Source: Sediminibacterium sp.
GTDB lineage: Bacteria; Bacteroidota; Bacteroidia; Chitinophagales; Chitinophagaceae
Length of the DNA: 42,628 nucleotides
Assembly (NCBI GenBank): GCA_023263235.1
Contig: JALQXE010000041.1
Coordinates: forward strand, 1 to 42,628
Reading direction: 5' to 3'
Below are positions 1-9,274 of the stretch, in pieces (the stretch's first letter is position 1; each line of letters opens with the position of its first letter). The position numbers were made by a program, and so were the translations under genes. The notes beneath the pieces are model-generated. The model was given only the letters and a program-made list of their open reading frames with translations, did not search any database and was not told where the DNA came from.

Positions 1-321
<321 letters not shown>

Positions 322-368
322 CTAAATAAGTGATGTCTGTTTGCGAACGCAATTTACACCCATTTTTT

Positions 369-1268
369 TTAATGGGTAAGCAATTTGAAGATTTCTTCTA
401 AACTTGCCGACTGTGTATGTAAGGATTGGATATTTAAGCCCTTATCCAATGCAAAACTTAGAATGCTTTTCTTTACAGCTTGTTCATCATTGGATTTTAT
501 GACTAACGTATGTTTGTCTAATTGCTCATAAGAATACGTATTAAAAAATACGTCAGATAAATAGGAAGTAATTTCTTCTTCAAAAACAACACGCACCAAT
601 GGCTGGGTAGGTTTAAGCAATTGATTAATATTTGTATTCGCTACTAATTTTGACTGATGCAATACAATCACATTAGAACAAATGGCAGTGACTTCCTGTA
701 AAATATGAGTAGAAAATAATACAATCGCATCCTTGCTTAATGATTGAATCAAAGCCCTGATTTCAATTAATTGATTGGGGTCTAAACCTGATGTGGGTTC
801 ATCTAATAATATTAAAGCCGGTTTATGTATGATGGCAGCTGCTATTCCCACTCTTTGCTTATACCCTTTTGAAAGTGCACCAATTTTTTTATGTTGCATA
901 GGTGTTAAACCAGTTTGCAAAATAACTTCTTGAATGCGTGTTGAAGCCGCTGAAATTTTATGTATGTCTGCTAAAAAAGAAAAGTATTCTTTCACATACA
1001 TTTCATCGTACAAAGGATTGGCTTCTGGTAAATAACCAATTAGTTTTTTAAAAGCAATGGGATCTTTTTGATTTGAAATTCCATTTAAACTTATTTCACC
1101 AGCATCTGGTGCTAAAAAACCTGCAATCATTTTTAAGGTAGTACTCTTGCCGGCACCATTGGGTCCTAAAAATCCTACGACCAAGCCTTTTTCAATAGTA
1201 AAAGATAAATCATCAACAGCTACCTGTTGTTCATATTTTTTAGTAAGCCCTTTTACAATTAATGCCAT
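369..1268 (-). CDS. gldA: GldA-like ABC transporter ATP-binding protein
   Basis: Cytoplasmic ATPase subunit of an ABC transporter, 299 residues. Visible motifs are Walker A GPNGAGKST (35-43), signature LSKGYKQR (132-139), Walker B ILLDEP (153-158) and the switch histidine in STHIL (H188). The GYLPE segment in the Q-loop region and a C-terminal extension of about 85 residues match the GldA family. In Flavobacterium, GldA works with GldF and GldG in gliding, but homologues are widespread in non-gliding Bacteroidota. No gldF or gldG lies nearby, so the membrane partner is unknown. An in-frame TTG two codons upstream (1274) exists, but the ATG at 1268 gives the normal family start. A TATTTTTG box (1279-1272) ends three bases before this ATG. 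Function in gliding is not shown by the sequence. Confidence 0.85.
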   Translation of the reverse strand: MALIVKGLTKKYEQQVAVDDLSFTIEKGLVVGFLGPNGAGKSTTLKMIAGFLAPDAGEISLNGISNQKDPIAFKKLIGYLPEANPLYDEMYVKEYFSFLADIHKISAASTRIQEVILQTGLTPMQHKKIGALSKGYKQRVGIAAAIIHKPALILLDEPTSGLDPNQLIEIRALIQSLSKDAIVLFSTHILQEVTAICSNVIVLHQSKLVANTNINQLLKPTQPLVRVVFEEEITSYLSDVFFNTYSYEQLDKHTLVIKSNDEQAVKKSILSFALDKGLNIQSLHTQSASLEEIFKLLTH

Positions 1269-1305
1269 GCACAAAAATACTTAACTAATGTTACATATTC
1301 ACTTA

Positions 1306-1560
1306 CTAATCCTTCAATTCAACCGAAGACTCCGGCAAATGATCATATTCATTGGCAGCTGCATATTTTCCAAATATGAAAAACCCAATGCTAATAGGCA
1401 TGAAAATGGTTAAAATAATTACCCATTGCAAAATGGTATTGGCCTTCTCATTGGGTTTGGCAATACCAATTTTAACATAAGCTTCATACATTAAAAAACA
1501 AATAATGGCCGGTGCCATCAACATCCAAACAAATCCTAATATTTTTTTTACTTCACGCAT
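1306..1560 (-). CDS. Small two-helix membrane protein (DUF6814-like)
   Basis: An 84-residue protein with two hydrophobic helices (about 9-28 and 43-65) separated by a polar stretch with KPNEK, and an acidic C-terminus. It begins MREVKKILGFVWMLM, resembling the small Bacteroidota family I recall as DUF6814, which is usually found beside major-facilitator carboxylate transporters. Here it follows the MHS transporter by 19 bases on the same strand, so the two are probably co-transcribed. It may be an accessory or stabilising subunit of that transporter. This is inference from context, as no function is established to my knowledge. The family name is from memory and less certain than the gene itself. 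Confidence 0.7.
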   Translation of the reverse strand: MREVKKILGFVWMLMAPAIICFLMYEAYVKIGIAKPNEKANTILQWVIILTIFMPISIGFFIFGKYAAANEYDHLPESSVELKD

Positions 1561-1579
1561 ACATTTCAGTTTTAATAAA

Positions 1580-3184
1580 TTAATCCATAACGTTTTTATC
1601 CATCTTATTGGTTAAATAAATAGCCCCAATAATTAAACACACTGTTGCCACTCCAATGGGATACCATAATCCTGCCAATACATCACCTGCAGGATTCGAA
1701 TTTGTTTTGGTAAACTCTACAATTAAAGTGCCTAAAAATGGAACCAACCCTCCAAAAACACCATTGCCAATATGATAAGGAAGTGACATGGAAGTATACC
1801 TAATTTTTGTGGGGAACATTTCAACAAGGAATGCAGCAATTGGACCATATACCATGGTAACATATACAATTTGTATAAAAATTAGCCATATCAAATCCCA
1901 TGTTGCCGATTTGCCCATTGTTTTTTCAATCACAACATTAGGTTTAGGTGATTTATATTTTATTAGTGTTGGATTCAATAAATTAATGGGTCTAGCTACC
2001 CCTAATTCATTGTAGCCAATTAGTGTGTCAGTAATGGTATATTTAAAATGGGAACCATCTAAATAAGCCGTATCAATTACTTGTCGGATGTACATTTTAT
2101 GCTTGTCCTTTGCATCTACCAAAGGCATTAAAGGTCCCAATTTGGTAACTCTGTAATCAACAATTTGAGTTCTATTACTAGCCGAAGTAATGTCAATAAA
2201 CTCTTTATAAATGGGACGGTATGTAAGTATTGCCAATAGCATTCCTAATAACATAATCCACTTGCGTCCTACCTTATCACTTAGCCATCCAAAGAATACA
2301 AAACAAGGTGTTGCCATCAAAATCGCAACCAACATAATATTTCTAGATTGTACAAAGTCTATCTTACAAACAGTCTCTATAAAACTTTGCGCATAAAATT
2401 GTCCGGTATACCAAACCACACCCTGTCCCATTACTGCACCAAAAAGTGCTAATAAAACCATTTTGAAATTGGCCTTATTCCCAAAACTTTCTTTTAATGG
2501 ATTTGCCGAAGTCTTACCCTCAGATTTTAATTTCGAAAACATAGGAGATTCACTCATGCGCATTCTTATTAAAACAGAAACACCCACTAATAAAATTGAA
2601 ATCCAGAATGGATATCTCCAACCACCCCACTCAGCGCTAAATTTATCTACTCCTTGATTAGAACGAATTAAAATTATTACTCCCAAAGCCAAAAACAATC
2701 CAAGCGTTGCTGTGGTTTGAATCCAGGAAGTCCAAAAACCACGTTGCCCCGCCGGTGCATGTTCTGCCACATATGTTGCTGCGCCTCCATATTCTCCTCC
2801 TAATGCCAAACCTTGTAGTAATCTTAATACAAGTACAATGATAGGTGCCGCCCATCCAATGGAATTATAACTTGGTACCAACCCTATGGCAAATGTTGAA
2901 CCTCCCATTATGACCAAAGTCAGTAAAAAAGTATGTTTACGTCCAATTAAATCTCCTAAACGTCCAAAAACCAGTGCCCCAAATGGCCTCACAATAAAAC
3001 CTGCGGCAAAAATGGCTAGAGTACTTAAAAGTGCTGCTGTGCCTGCCTCTGCAGGGAAAAATTGTTTGGATAAAATGGTAGCAAGCATTCCAAATATGTA
3101 AAAATCGTACCATTCAATAAGGGTACCAACGGAAGACGCTCCTATCACAAAAGCAATACTGCTTTGTTTTTTTTCTGCACTCAT
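1580..3184 (-). CDS. MFS transporter, metabolite:H+ symporter (MHS) type
   Basis: Inner-membrane secondary transporter of 534 residues with 12 predicted helices. The MHS signatures are clear: TLIEWYDFYIFG at the start of helix 1, GRLGDLIGRK (74-83) in the helix 2-3 loop, RLLQGLALGGEYGGA before helix 5, and a second motif A, GWLSDKVGRK, in the helix 8-9 loop. MHS proteins carry carboxylates or zwitterions such as alpha-ketoglutarate, citrate, proline and betaine; the substrate here cannot be read. Between helices 9 and 10 (about residues 328-428) there is a roughly 100-residue polar insert, probably periplasmic. The gene is divergent from acetyl-CoA synthetase, suggesting short-chain carboxylate uptake. 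The ATG at 3184 is preferred over an in-frame TTG six codons upstream. Confidence 0.88.
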   Translation of the reverse strand: MSAEKKQSSIAFVIGASSVGTLIEWYDFYIFGMLATILSKQFFPAEAGTAALLSTLAIFAAGFIVRPFGALVFGRLGDLIGRKHTFLLTLVIMGGSTFAIGLVPSYNSIGWAAPIIVLVLRLLQGLALGGEYGGAATYVAEHAPAGQRGFWTSWIQTTATLGLFLALGVIILIRSNQGVDKFSAEWGGWRYPFWISILLVGVSVLIRMRMSESPMFSKLKSEGKTSANPLKESFGNKANFKMVLLALFGAVMGQGVVWYTGQFYAQSFIETVCKIDFVQSRNIMLVAILMATPCFVFFGWLSDKVGRKWIMLLGMLLAILTYRPIYKEFIDITSASNRTQIVDYRVTKLGPLMPLVDAKDKHKMYIRQVIDTAYLDGSHFKYTITDTLIGYNELGVARPINLLNPTLIKYKSPKPNVVIEKTMGKSATWDLIWLIFIQIVYVTMVYGPIAAFLVEMFPTKIRYTSMSLPYHIGNGVFGGLVPFLGTLIVEFTKTNSNPAGDVLAGLWYPIGVATVCLIIGAIYLTNKMDKNVMD

Positions 3185-3237
3185 AATTTTGTTTTTAAGC
3201 AATCAATCTTCAAGTTAAATATTTAAAGCGAAAAACG

Positions 3238-3245
3238 TAAATTTG
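3238..3245 (+). promoter_or_regulatory. Predicted -7 box of the acs promoter
   Basis: TAAATTTG matches the Bacteroidota consensus TAnnTTTG exactly and lies 24 bases before the acs ATG, giving a short leader. No TTTG or TTG element is visible at the expected -33 position, so only half of the promoter is supported. Confidence 0.4.
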
Positions 3246-3269
3246 GTTCAACAATTTACAAACATTGCT

Positions 3270-5207
3270 ATGACCTATCCGTATCAAATAAAAAGCTTAG
3301 AAGCATATCACGAGGCCTATAAAAAAAGTATTCATGAACCCGCTGCTTTTTGGAATGAAATTGCAGCAACTTTTACTTGGCAACAAAAATGGGACAACAC
3401 ATTAGAGTGGAATTTTAAGGATCCTAAAGTAGAATGGTTTAAAGGAGGTAAATTAAATATTACTGAGAACTGCATAGACCGACATTTAGAAAAAAATGGT
3501 GATACACCAGCAATGATTTGGGAGCCCAATGATCCGGAAGAGCATCACAGAATTATCACCTACAAGCAGCTGCATTTAAAAGTTTGTCAGTTTGCACAAG
3601 TATTACTCAACAATGGTGTGCAAAAAGGCGATCGTGTTTGTATTTATATGGGAATGATTCCCGAGTTAGCTATTGCGGTATTGGCTTGCGCAAGAATAGG
3701 TGCTATTCATAGTGTTATTTTTGGTGGATTTAGTGCACAAAGTATTGCCGATCGTTTAGAAGATGCAAAAGCAACATATATCATTACCTGCGATGGTGCA
3801 TATAGAGGAGCAAAAGATATTCCTTTAAAATCAGTGATTGACGATGCATTAATTGGAAACAAAACAGTGCAGCGCGTTATTGTTTGCACTAGAACAAGAA
3901 CCGCTGTTTCCATGTTAAAAGGACGTGATGTTTGGTGGGAAGATGAAATTAAAAAAGTAGAAACACAAGCGTTGCCATTGGTAGCACCTGTTGCAATGGA
4001 TGCGGAAGATCCCTTATTCATATTATACACTTCGGGCTCCACAGGAAAACCAAAAGGTGTAGTGCATAGCGTTGCAGGATATATGGTTTACACCAACTAT
4101 ACTTTTGTGAATGTTTTCCAATATCAACCCAATGATATTTTCTTTTGTACGGCCGACATAGGTTGGATCACAGGACATAGTTATATTGTTTATGGCCCTT
4201 TAAGTGCCGGGGGCACTTCCTTAATGTTTGAAGGCATTCCTACATTCCCCGACGCTGGACGCTTTTGGGATATCGTAGATAAGTTTAAGGTAAACATTTT
4301 ATACACTGCACCAACTGCGATTCGCTCTTTAATGGGATTTGGTTTAGGGCCTGTTAAAGATCACGACTTAAGTAGTTTAAAAATATTGGGTACGGTTGGG
4401 GAACCTATCAATGAAGAAGCATGGCATTGGTACGACGAGCATATTGGAAAGAAAAAATGTCCCATTGTAGATACTTGGTGGCAAACTGAAACAGGGGGTA
4501 TCATGATTTCAAATATGGCAGGTATTACACCCGGCAAACCTGGTTGGGCAACTTATCCAATGCCAGGTGTGAAAGCCATTTTAGTGGATGATAAAGGAAA
4601 TGAAATTATCGAAAAAGAAGAGGGTTTATATCGTGGTAATTTATGCATTACGCAACCCTGGCCTTCCATTTTAAGAACCACTTATGGTGATCATGAAAGA
4701 TGTCGCACAAATTATTTTGCCACTTATGATAATTTATATTTTACGGGTGATGGTGCTTTAAGAAATGAGGAAGGACAATTTAGAATTACAGGTCGCGTAG
4801 ACGATGTATTAAATGTAAGCGGCCACCGTATAGGAACAGCCGAAGTTGAGAATGCTATTAATATGCATGCAGGTGTTGTAGAAAGTGCAGTGGTTGGCTA
4901 TCCGCATGATATTAAAGGGCAAGGTATTTATGCATATATCATTTATACTGGCTCACACGATCAACATACACATGGCGCTAGCGATTTAGTGCGCAAAGAT
5001 ATTTTGCAAACGGTCACAAGAATTATTGGACCTATTGCAAAACCCGATAAAATTCAATTTGTTTCAGGCTTGCCTAAAACAAGATCTGGAAAAATCATGC
5101 GTCGCATTTTAAGAAAAGTGGCTGAAGGAGAAACCCGTAATTTGGGAGACACTTCTACTTTATTAGATCCAGGTGTGGTGGATGAAATTGTAAAAGGGAT
5201 GTTGTAG
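3270..5207 (+). CDS. acs: Acetyl-CoA synthetase (AMP-forming)
   Basis: Converts acetate, ATP and CoA to acetyl-CoA through acetyl-AMP in the cytoplasm; 645 residues, close to the usual 650. The N-terminus (YPYQIKSLEAYHEAYKKS) is the acetyl-CoA synthetase N-domain. The nucleotide loop YTSGSTGKPKG lies near residues 253-263, the adenylate-binding DTWWQTETGG in the middle, and PKTRSGKIMRR near 602-612 contains the catalytic lysine that is acetylated in homologues, so protein-acetylation control is possible. The ATG at 3270 is preferred over an upstream TTG at 3243, because the TTG lies inside the predicted -7 box and would add an unusual nine residues. Divergent from the MHS transporter with 85 bases between them, which suggests shared regulation of carboxylate use. 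Confidence 0.96.
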   Translation: MTYPYQIKSLEAYHEAYKKSIHEPAAFWNEIAATFTWQQKWDNTLEWNFKDPKVEWFKGGKLNITENCIDRHLEKNGDTPAMIWEPNDPEEHHRIITYKQLHLKVCQFAQVLLNNGVQKGDRVCIYMGMIPELAIAVLACARIGAIHSVIFGGFSAQSIADRLEDAKATYIITCDGAYRGAKDIPLKSVIDDALIGNKTVQRVIVCTRTRTAVSMLKGRDVWWEDEIKKVETQALPLVAPVAMDAEDPLFILYTSGSTGKPKGVVHSVAGYMVYTNYTFVNVFQYQPNDIFFCTADIGWITGHSYIVYGPLSAGGTSLMFEGIPTFPDAGRFWDIVDKFKVNILYTAPTAIRSLMGFGLGPVKDHDLSSLKILGTVGEPINEEAWHWYDEHIGKKKCPIVDTWWQTETGGIMISNMAGITPGKPGWATYPMPGVKAILVDDKGNEIIEKEEGLYRGNLCITQPWPSILRTTYGDHERCRTNYFATYDNLYFTGDGALRNEEGQFRITGRVDDVLNVSGHRIGTAEVENAINMHAGVVESAVVGYPHDIKGQGIYAYIIYTGSHDQHTHGASDLVRKDILQTVTRIIGPIAKPDKIQFVSGLPKTRSGKIMRRILRKVAEGETRNLGDTSTLLDPGVVDEIVKGML

Positions 5208-5259
5208 CTATTGCATAACGCTCCCTATTAGGTTTAAGATTAGCAGTAATTTTATACAA

Positions 5260-6762
5260 TTAGCTTTCCATCAATCCTTTTAATTTCTTGGATAAGAAAA
5301 ATAAAATAATAGATGCTAATCCAGCCATGAAAACAAAGAACATGAAAAATTCATGCAAGTTTGTTATTTGATACCCAACGAATGAAGTTACTTTACCATT
5401 CTCGGGATACAATGCACTAAACACGCCCGCTAATTTATTGGCAAATGCATTGGCTGTAAACCATACTGCCATTAAAAGAGAGGCAAACTTAAACGGCGCT
5501 AATTTATTAAATAAAGAAAGGCCAATAGGCGATAAACAAAGTTCGCCAAAAGTGTGCATCATATACATTCCTACTAACCAAATCATACTTACTTTAACGC
5601 CTGCTCCCACCCCATTCACACCTGTTGCAATCCATAGATAACCCAATGCTAATAACATTAATCCCATGGCCATTTTAAATGGAGAAGATGGCTCTTTATT
5701 CATTTTACCCAACTTAATCCAAATCCATGCTACCAAAGGCGCGAGTGTTACCACAAAAATGGAATTTAAGGATTGAAAAAAACTAGTTGGCACAACAAAA
5801 AATCCTAAATCTCTTTGTGTGTTTTCAGAAGCAAAATAAGTTAAGGAAGCACCCGCTTGTTCAAAAGCACTCCAAAAGAAAATAACGAAGAATGAAACGG
5901 TAAATAATACTCCTACTTTTTTCTTTTCAATCAGATTTAATGTTTTGTCGGAAAAAATAATAAAAGCAATAAATAAAATACAAGCCAATAATAACCAAAA
6001 TAAATAGCTCACTACTTTGATATCAATATATACTAAAGCAATTGTTACTAGTGAGATAATAAATAAAAATCCAACCATTACTGGTATTTTTTGAAAAAAC
6101 TTTGGAGCATCCGCTGGGGCTTCTCCAATAGGAGCACCACCCGCATCCACTAAATATTTTTTCTGAAATGACATTTGTGTAATTACACTCAGTAACATGG
6201 CAATACCACCTGCTAAGAAAGCCCACTTAAAATCACCTTTTACACCGGTGTCTCCAAAAAATCCACATACAATTGGTCCCAATGCACCTCCTGTATTAAT
6301 CCCCATATAAAAGATAGTGTAGGCTGCATCAATTTTTGAATCCCCTTTTTTATACAACTGCCCTACCATACTGGATATATTGGGTTTGAAAAATCCATTA
6401 CCAGCAATCATGCACCCTAACCCAATATAAAATAAAGGGGTAGCAATATTTGCGTTTTCATAAAAATTACCACAAAAAAACAAAAAGAATTCGCCAATAG
6501 CCATCACCAATCCACCAGCAATAATGGAACGATTATTACCCCAATATCTATCGGCTATATACCCTCCCAATAAAGGCGTTAAATATACTAATCCCGTATA
6601 GCTACCATAAACCTGTGATGCAAACACTTTGTCAAAAAGCAATGCCTTGGTTAAAAACAAAACAAGGATAGCGCGCATTCCATAATAGTTAAATCGCTCC
6701 CACATTTCCGTTGCAAATAATACATAAAGCCCTTTTGGATGTTTTTCTGCTGTTGCTGACAT
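5260..6762 (-). CDS. POT/PTR family proton-coupled peptide transporter
   Basis: Inner-membrane di/tripeptide:H+ symporter of 500 residues and about 12-14 helices. The diagnostic ExxER motif (EMWERFNYYGMR) opens helix 1, followed by LGGYIADRYWG and the NGFFKPNISS and FYMGINTGG motifs of the PTR2 family. A Lys-Gly-rich C-terminus closes the protein. The ATG at 6762 fits better than a TTG two codons upstream. It is convergent with acs and divergent from purD, so it is probably transcribed alone. Substrates are inferred from the family; no accessory peptidase lies beside it. Confidence 0.93.
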   Translation of the reverse strand: MSATAEKHPKGLYVLFATEMWERFNYYGMRAILVLFLTKALLFDKVFASQVYGSYTGLVYLTPLLGGYIADRYWGNNRSIIAGGLVMAIGEFFLFFCGNFYENANIATPLFYIGLGCMIAGNGFFKPNISSMVGQLYKKGDSKIDAAYTIFYMGINTGGALGPIVCGFFGDTGVKGDFKWAFLAGGIAMLLSVITQMSFQKKYLVDAGGAPIGEAPADAPKFFQKIPVMVGFLFIISLVTIALVYIDIKVVSYLFWLLLACILFIAFIIFSDKTLNLIEKKKVGVLFTVSFFVIFFWSAFEQAGASLTYFASENTQRDLGFFVVPTSFFQSLNSIFVVTLAPLVAWIWIKLGKMNKEPSSPFKMAMGLMLLALGYLWIATGVNGVGAGVKVSMIWLVGMYMMHTFGELCLSPIGLSLFNKLAPFKFASLLMAVWFTANAFANKLAGVFSALYPENGKVTSFVGYQITNLHEFFMFFVFMAGLASIILFFLSKKLKGLMES

Positions 6763-6839
6763 ATTCAATTGTATTTAATTGACCCAAATTAATAAAATCC
6801 CTTCAATAATTTTTACTTTCGTGTGGCAAACCTATATAT

Positions 6840-8126
6840 ATGAATATTTTACTTGTTGGTAGTGGTGGAAGAGAGCATGCGTTGGCTTGGAAAATGGCAC
6901 AAAGTCATCATTGTGATAATCTCTTTATCGCACCCGGTAACCCAGGCACAGCAAGCATTGGAACAAATGTAGCGGTTCAAGTAAATGATTTCGTAGGCCT
7001 TAAAAATTGTGCGTTGGAAAATGCAATTGATTTAATTGTAGTTGGACCCGAAGATCCATTAGTGAACGGTATTTATGACTATTTTTCAAAGGATGAAGCT
7101 ACTGCGCACATCAATGTGATTGGACCTTCCGCCGAAGCCGCTCAATTAGAAGGGAGCAAAGCGTTTAGTAAGCATTTTATGCAAAGACATGGAATTCCAA
7201 CCGCCTCCTATGCCGAATTTACACATGCAAATTATGAGGAAGGCATTGATTATATAAAATCTCACCCCCTCCCCATTGTACTAAAAGCCGATGGGTTGGC
7301 GGCTGGAAAGGGCGTTATCATTGCATTTACTCACCAAGAAGCACTTAGCAGCTTTGAGGAAATGATTCAAAATAAACAATTTGGTGAAGCCAGTTCCAAA
7401 GTGGTGATTGAGCAATTTTTGGAGGGTATTGAGGTAAGCGTATTTGCATTAACCGACGGGTTTACCTATCAAATCATTGGACATGCCAAGGATTATAAAC
7501 GTATTGGCGAGGGTGATACAGGCTTAAATACTGGCGGAATGGGCTGTGTAAGCCCAGTTCCATTTATGGATGAAAACTTTATGAATAAGGTAGAGACGCG
7601 TATTATAAAACCTACTATTGAGGGTATAAAGTCTGAAAACCTTGTATACAAAGGGTTTGTATTTTTTGGACTCATGAATTGCGGTGGTGAGCCCTATGTA
7701 ATTGAATATAATTGTCGTTTAGGGGACCCCGAAACCGAGGTAATTCTACCGCGTTTACAAACCGATTTAGTAAGCTTATTAGCAGCTGCAGATAACGGTA
7801 CTTTGGAAGATGTAAATATCGAATACCATGCTGCTGCTTTTGCAACAGTGATGGCTGTTAGCGGAGGGTATCCTGGCAACTACCAAAAGGACTTCCCTAT
7901 TCAAGGTTTAAGTGAAAATTCTGCAACACCGGGAGTGCTTGTATTTCAAGCTGGCACAGGATTTAAGGACGATAGTATTGTTACAAAAGGGGGTCGTGTT
8001 TTAACAGTAACCGCTCAAGGTGACAGCTTAAAAGAAGCGGTTAAAACTGCTCAAAACACACTCTCCAGCATTCAGTTTGAGGGGATGTATTTTAGAAGAG
8101 ACATTGGTTATGAATTTGATTCCTAG
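6840..8126 (+). CDS. purD: Phosphoribosylamine-glycine ligase (GARS)
   Basis: Second step of purine synthesis: ATP-dependent joining of glycine to 5-phosphoribosylamine in the cytoplasm. It is 428 residues, the normal length for a monofunctional PurD. Visible motifs are the N-terminal MNILLVGSGGREHALAWK, the GPEDPLVNGIYD segment, the ATP-grasp core PIVLKADGLAAGKGV, GLNTGGMGCVSPVPF, and the metal-binding YNCRLGDPETEVILPRL. It stands apart from other pur genes here. A weak box TACTTTCG (6814-6821), one mismatch from TAnnTTTG, lies 18 bases before the ATG. No fusion to PurM or PurN is present. Confidence 0.96.
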   Translation: MNILLVGSGGREHALAWKMAQSHHCDNLFIAPGNPGTASIGTNVAVQVNDFVGLKNCALENAIDLIVVGPEDPLVNGIYDYFSKDEATAHINVIGPSAEAAQLEGSKAFSKHFMQRHGIPTASYAEFTHANYEEGIDYIKSHPLPIVLKADGLAAGKGVIIAFTHQEALSSFEEMIQNKQFGEASSKVVIEQFLEGIEVSVFALTDGFTYQIIGHAKDYKRIGEGDTGLNTGGMGCVSPVPFMDENFMNKVETRIIKPTIEGIKSENLVYKGFVFFGLMNCGGEPYVIEYNCRLGDPETEVILPRLQTDLVSLLAAADNGTLEDVNIEYHAAAFATVMAVSGGYPGNYQKDFPIQGLSENSATPGVLVFQAGTGFKDDSIVTKGGRVLTVTAQGDSLKEAVKTAQNTLSSIQFEGMYFRRDIGYEFDS

Positions 8127-8165
8127 TTTCCCCAAAAAAATATTCTTACACATTTATTAAAAAGC

Positions 8166-8196
8166 TTTGTAGTTCAAGTATTTTAAGTGAATTTTG
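8166..8196 (+). promoter_or_regulatory. Predicted mreB operon promoter
   Basis: TTTG (8166-8169), a 19-base spacer and GAATTTTG (8189-8196) followed by C match the Bacteroidota pattern TTTG-N19-TAnnTTTGC with one mismatch (G for the first T). The expected start site is near 8203, about 30 bases before mreB. This is the best two-part promoter I found in the window. Confidence 0.55.
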
Positions 8197-8232
8197 CTAC
8201 ATTCAAATTGTATATCTAAATACTGAACAATA

Positions 8233-9258
8233 ATGGCATTATTTAACTTTTTTACGCAAGAAATTGCGATGGACTTGGGTACCGCAAATACTTTAATTAT
8301 TCACAATGATGAAGTAGTTGTAAATGAACCTTCAATTATTGCATTGAACCGAAATAATATGAAGGAAGTTTTGGGTGTTGGAAAGAAGGCATTGTTGATG
8401 CACGAGAAAACACACGAAAGTATTAAAACTGTACGTCCATTAAAAGACGGAGTAATCGCTGACTTTAACGCTGCGGAATTAATGATCCGTGAGTTAATGA
8501 AAATGATTTATCCAAAGAAGCCTTTGTTTCCTCCAAGTTGGAGAATGGTAATTTGTATTCCATCCTCTATTACAGAAGTTGAAAAAAGAGCTGTGCGCGA
8601 TAGTGCAGAACAAGCTGGCGCAAAAGAAGTATATATGATTCATGAACCAATGGCAGCTGCATTAGGTATTGGTATTGATGTGGAAGAGCCAGTTGGAAAT
8701 ATGATTATTGATATTGGTGGTGGTACAACAGGTATCACTGTAATTGCATTAGCAGGTATTGTTTGTGATCAAAGTATTCGTGTTGCTGGAGATGAATTCA
8801 CTGCAGATATCATGGAAGCATTAAGACGTTACCATAGTTTATTAATTGGTGAGCGAACTGCAGAACAAATTAAAATTCATGTTGGTGCGGCATTAAAAGA
8901 TTTAGACAATCCGCCAGATGACATGCCTGTAAATGGTAGAGACTTAGTAACAGGTATTCCTAAGCAAATCATGGTATCCTACCAAGAAGTAGCAGAAGCA
9001 CTTGATAAAAGTATTTTCAAAATAGAAGAAGCGATCTTAAAAGCTTTAGAAACAACTCCTCCTGAGTTGGCTGCAGATATTTATCGTCGTGGTTTATACA
9101 TCACAGGTGGTGGATCTTTATTGCGTGGTCTTGATAAAAGATTAAGTGCAAAAATTAAATTACCAGTGCATGTTGCCGAAGACCCATTAAAGAGTGTTGT
9201 TCGCGGAACAGGCATTGCGTTGAAAAACTATCAACGTTTCCCTTTCATCATGAGATAA
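8233..9258 (+). CDS. mreB: Rod-shape determining protein MreB
   Basis: Actin-like cytoskeletal ATPase that directs elongation-phase wall synthesis under the inner membrane; 341 residues, the usual size. Actin-fold motifs are visible: phosphate-1 loop MDLGTANTLI (13-22), NEPSIIALN, phosphate-2 loop IIDIGGGTTGITV near residue 160, and the adenosine motif YITGGGSLLRG. The N-terminal ALFNFFTQEIA could serve as the amphipathic membrane anchor typical of MreB. It is the first gene of a five-gene elongasome operon (mreB, mreC, mreD, mrdA, rodA) with very short gaps, preceded by a good Bacteroidota promoter. Only one mreB is present in this window. Confidence 0.97.
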   Translation: MALFNFFTQEIAMDLGTANTLIIHNDEVVVNEPSIIALNRNNMKEVLGVGKKALLMHEKTHESIKTVRPLKDGVIADFNAAELMIRELMKMIYPKKPLFPPSWRMVICIPSSITEVEKRAVRDSAEQAGAKEVYMIHEPMAAALGIGIDVEEPVGNMIIDIGGGTTGITVIALAGIVCDQSIRVAGDEFTADIMEALRRYHSLLIGERTAEQIKIHVGAALKDLDNPPDDMPVNGRDLVTGIPKQIMVSYQEVAEALDKSIFKIEEAILKALETTPPELAADIYRRGLYITGGGSLLRGLDKRLSAKIKLPVHVAEDPLKSVVRGTGIALKNYQRFPFIMR

Positions 9259-9274
9259 AAAAAAGACATAACGC

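Noticed and set aside
358..377. ACCCATT/AATGGGT hairpin at the end of the gldA-like gene as a terminator.
   Set aside because: A 7-bp AT-containing stem with its T/A run in the loop instead of after the stem.
5206..5265. Imperfect inverted repeat (AGCTATTGCATAA and TTATACAATTAGCT) between acs and the POT gene as a bidirectional terminator.
   Set aside because: Mismatches, a 33-base loop and no T run; easily produced by chance in AT-rich DNA.
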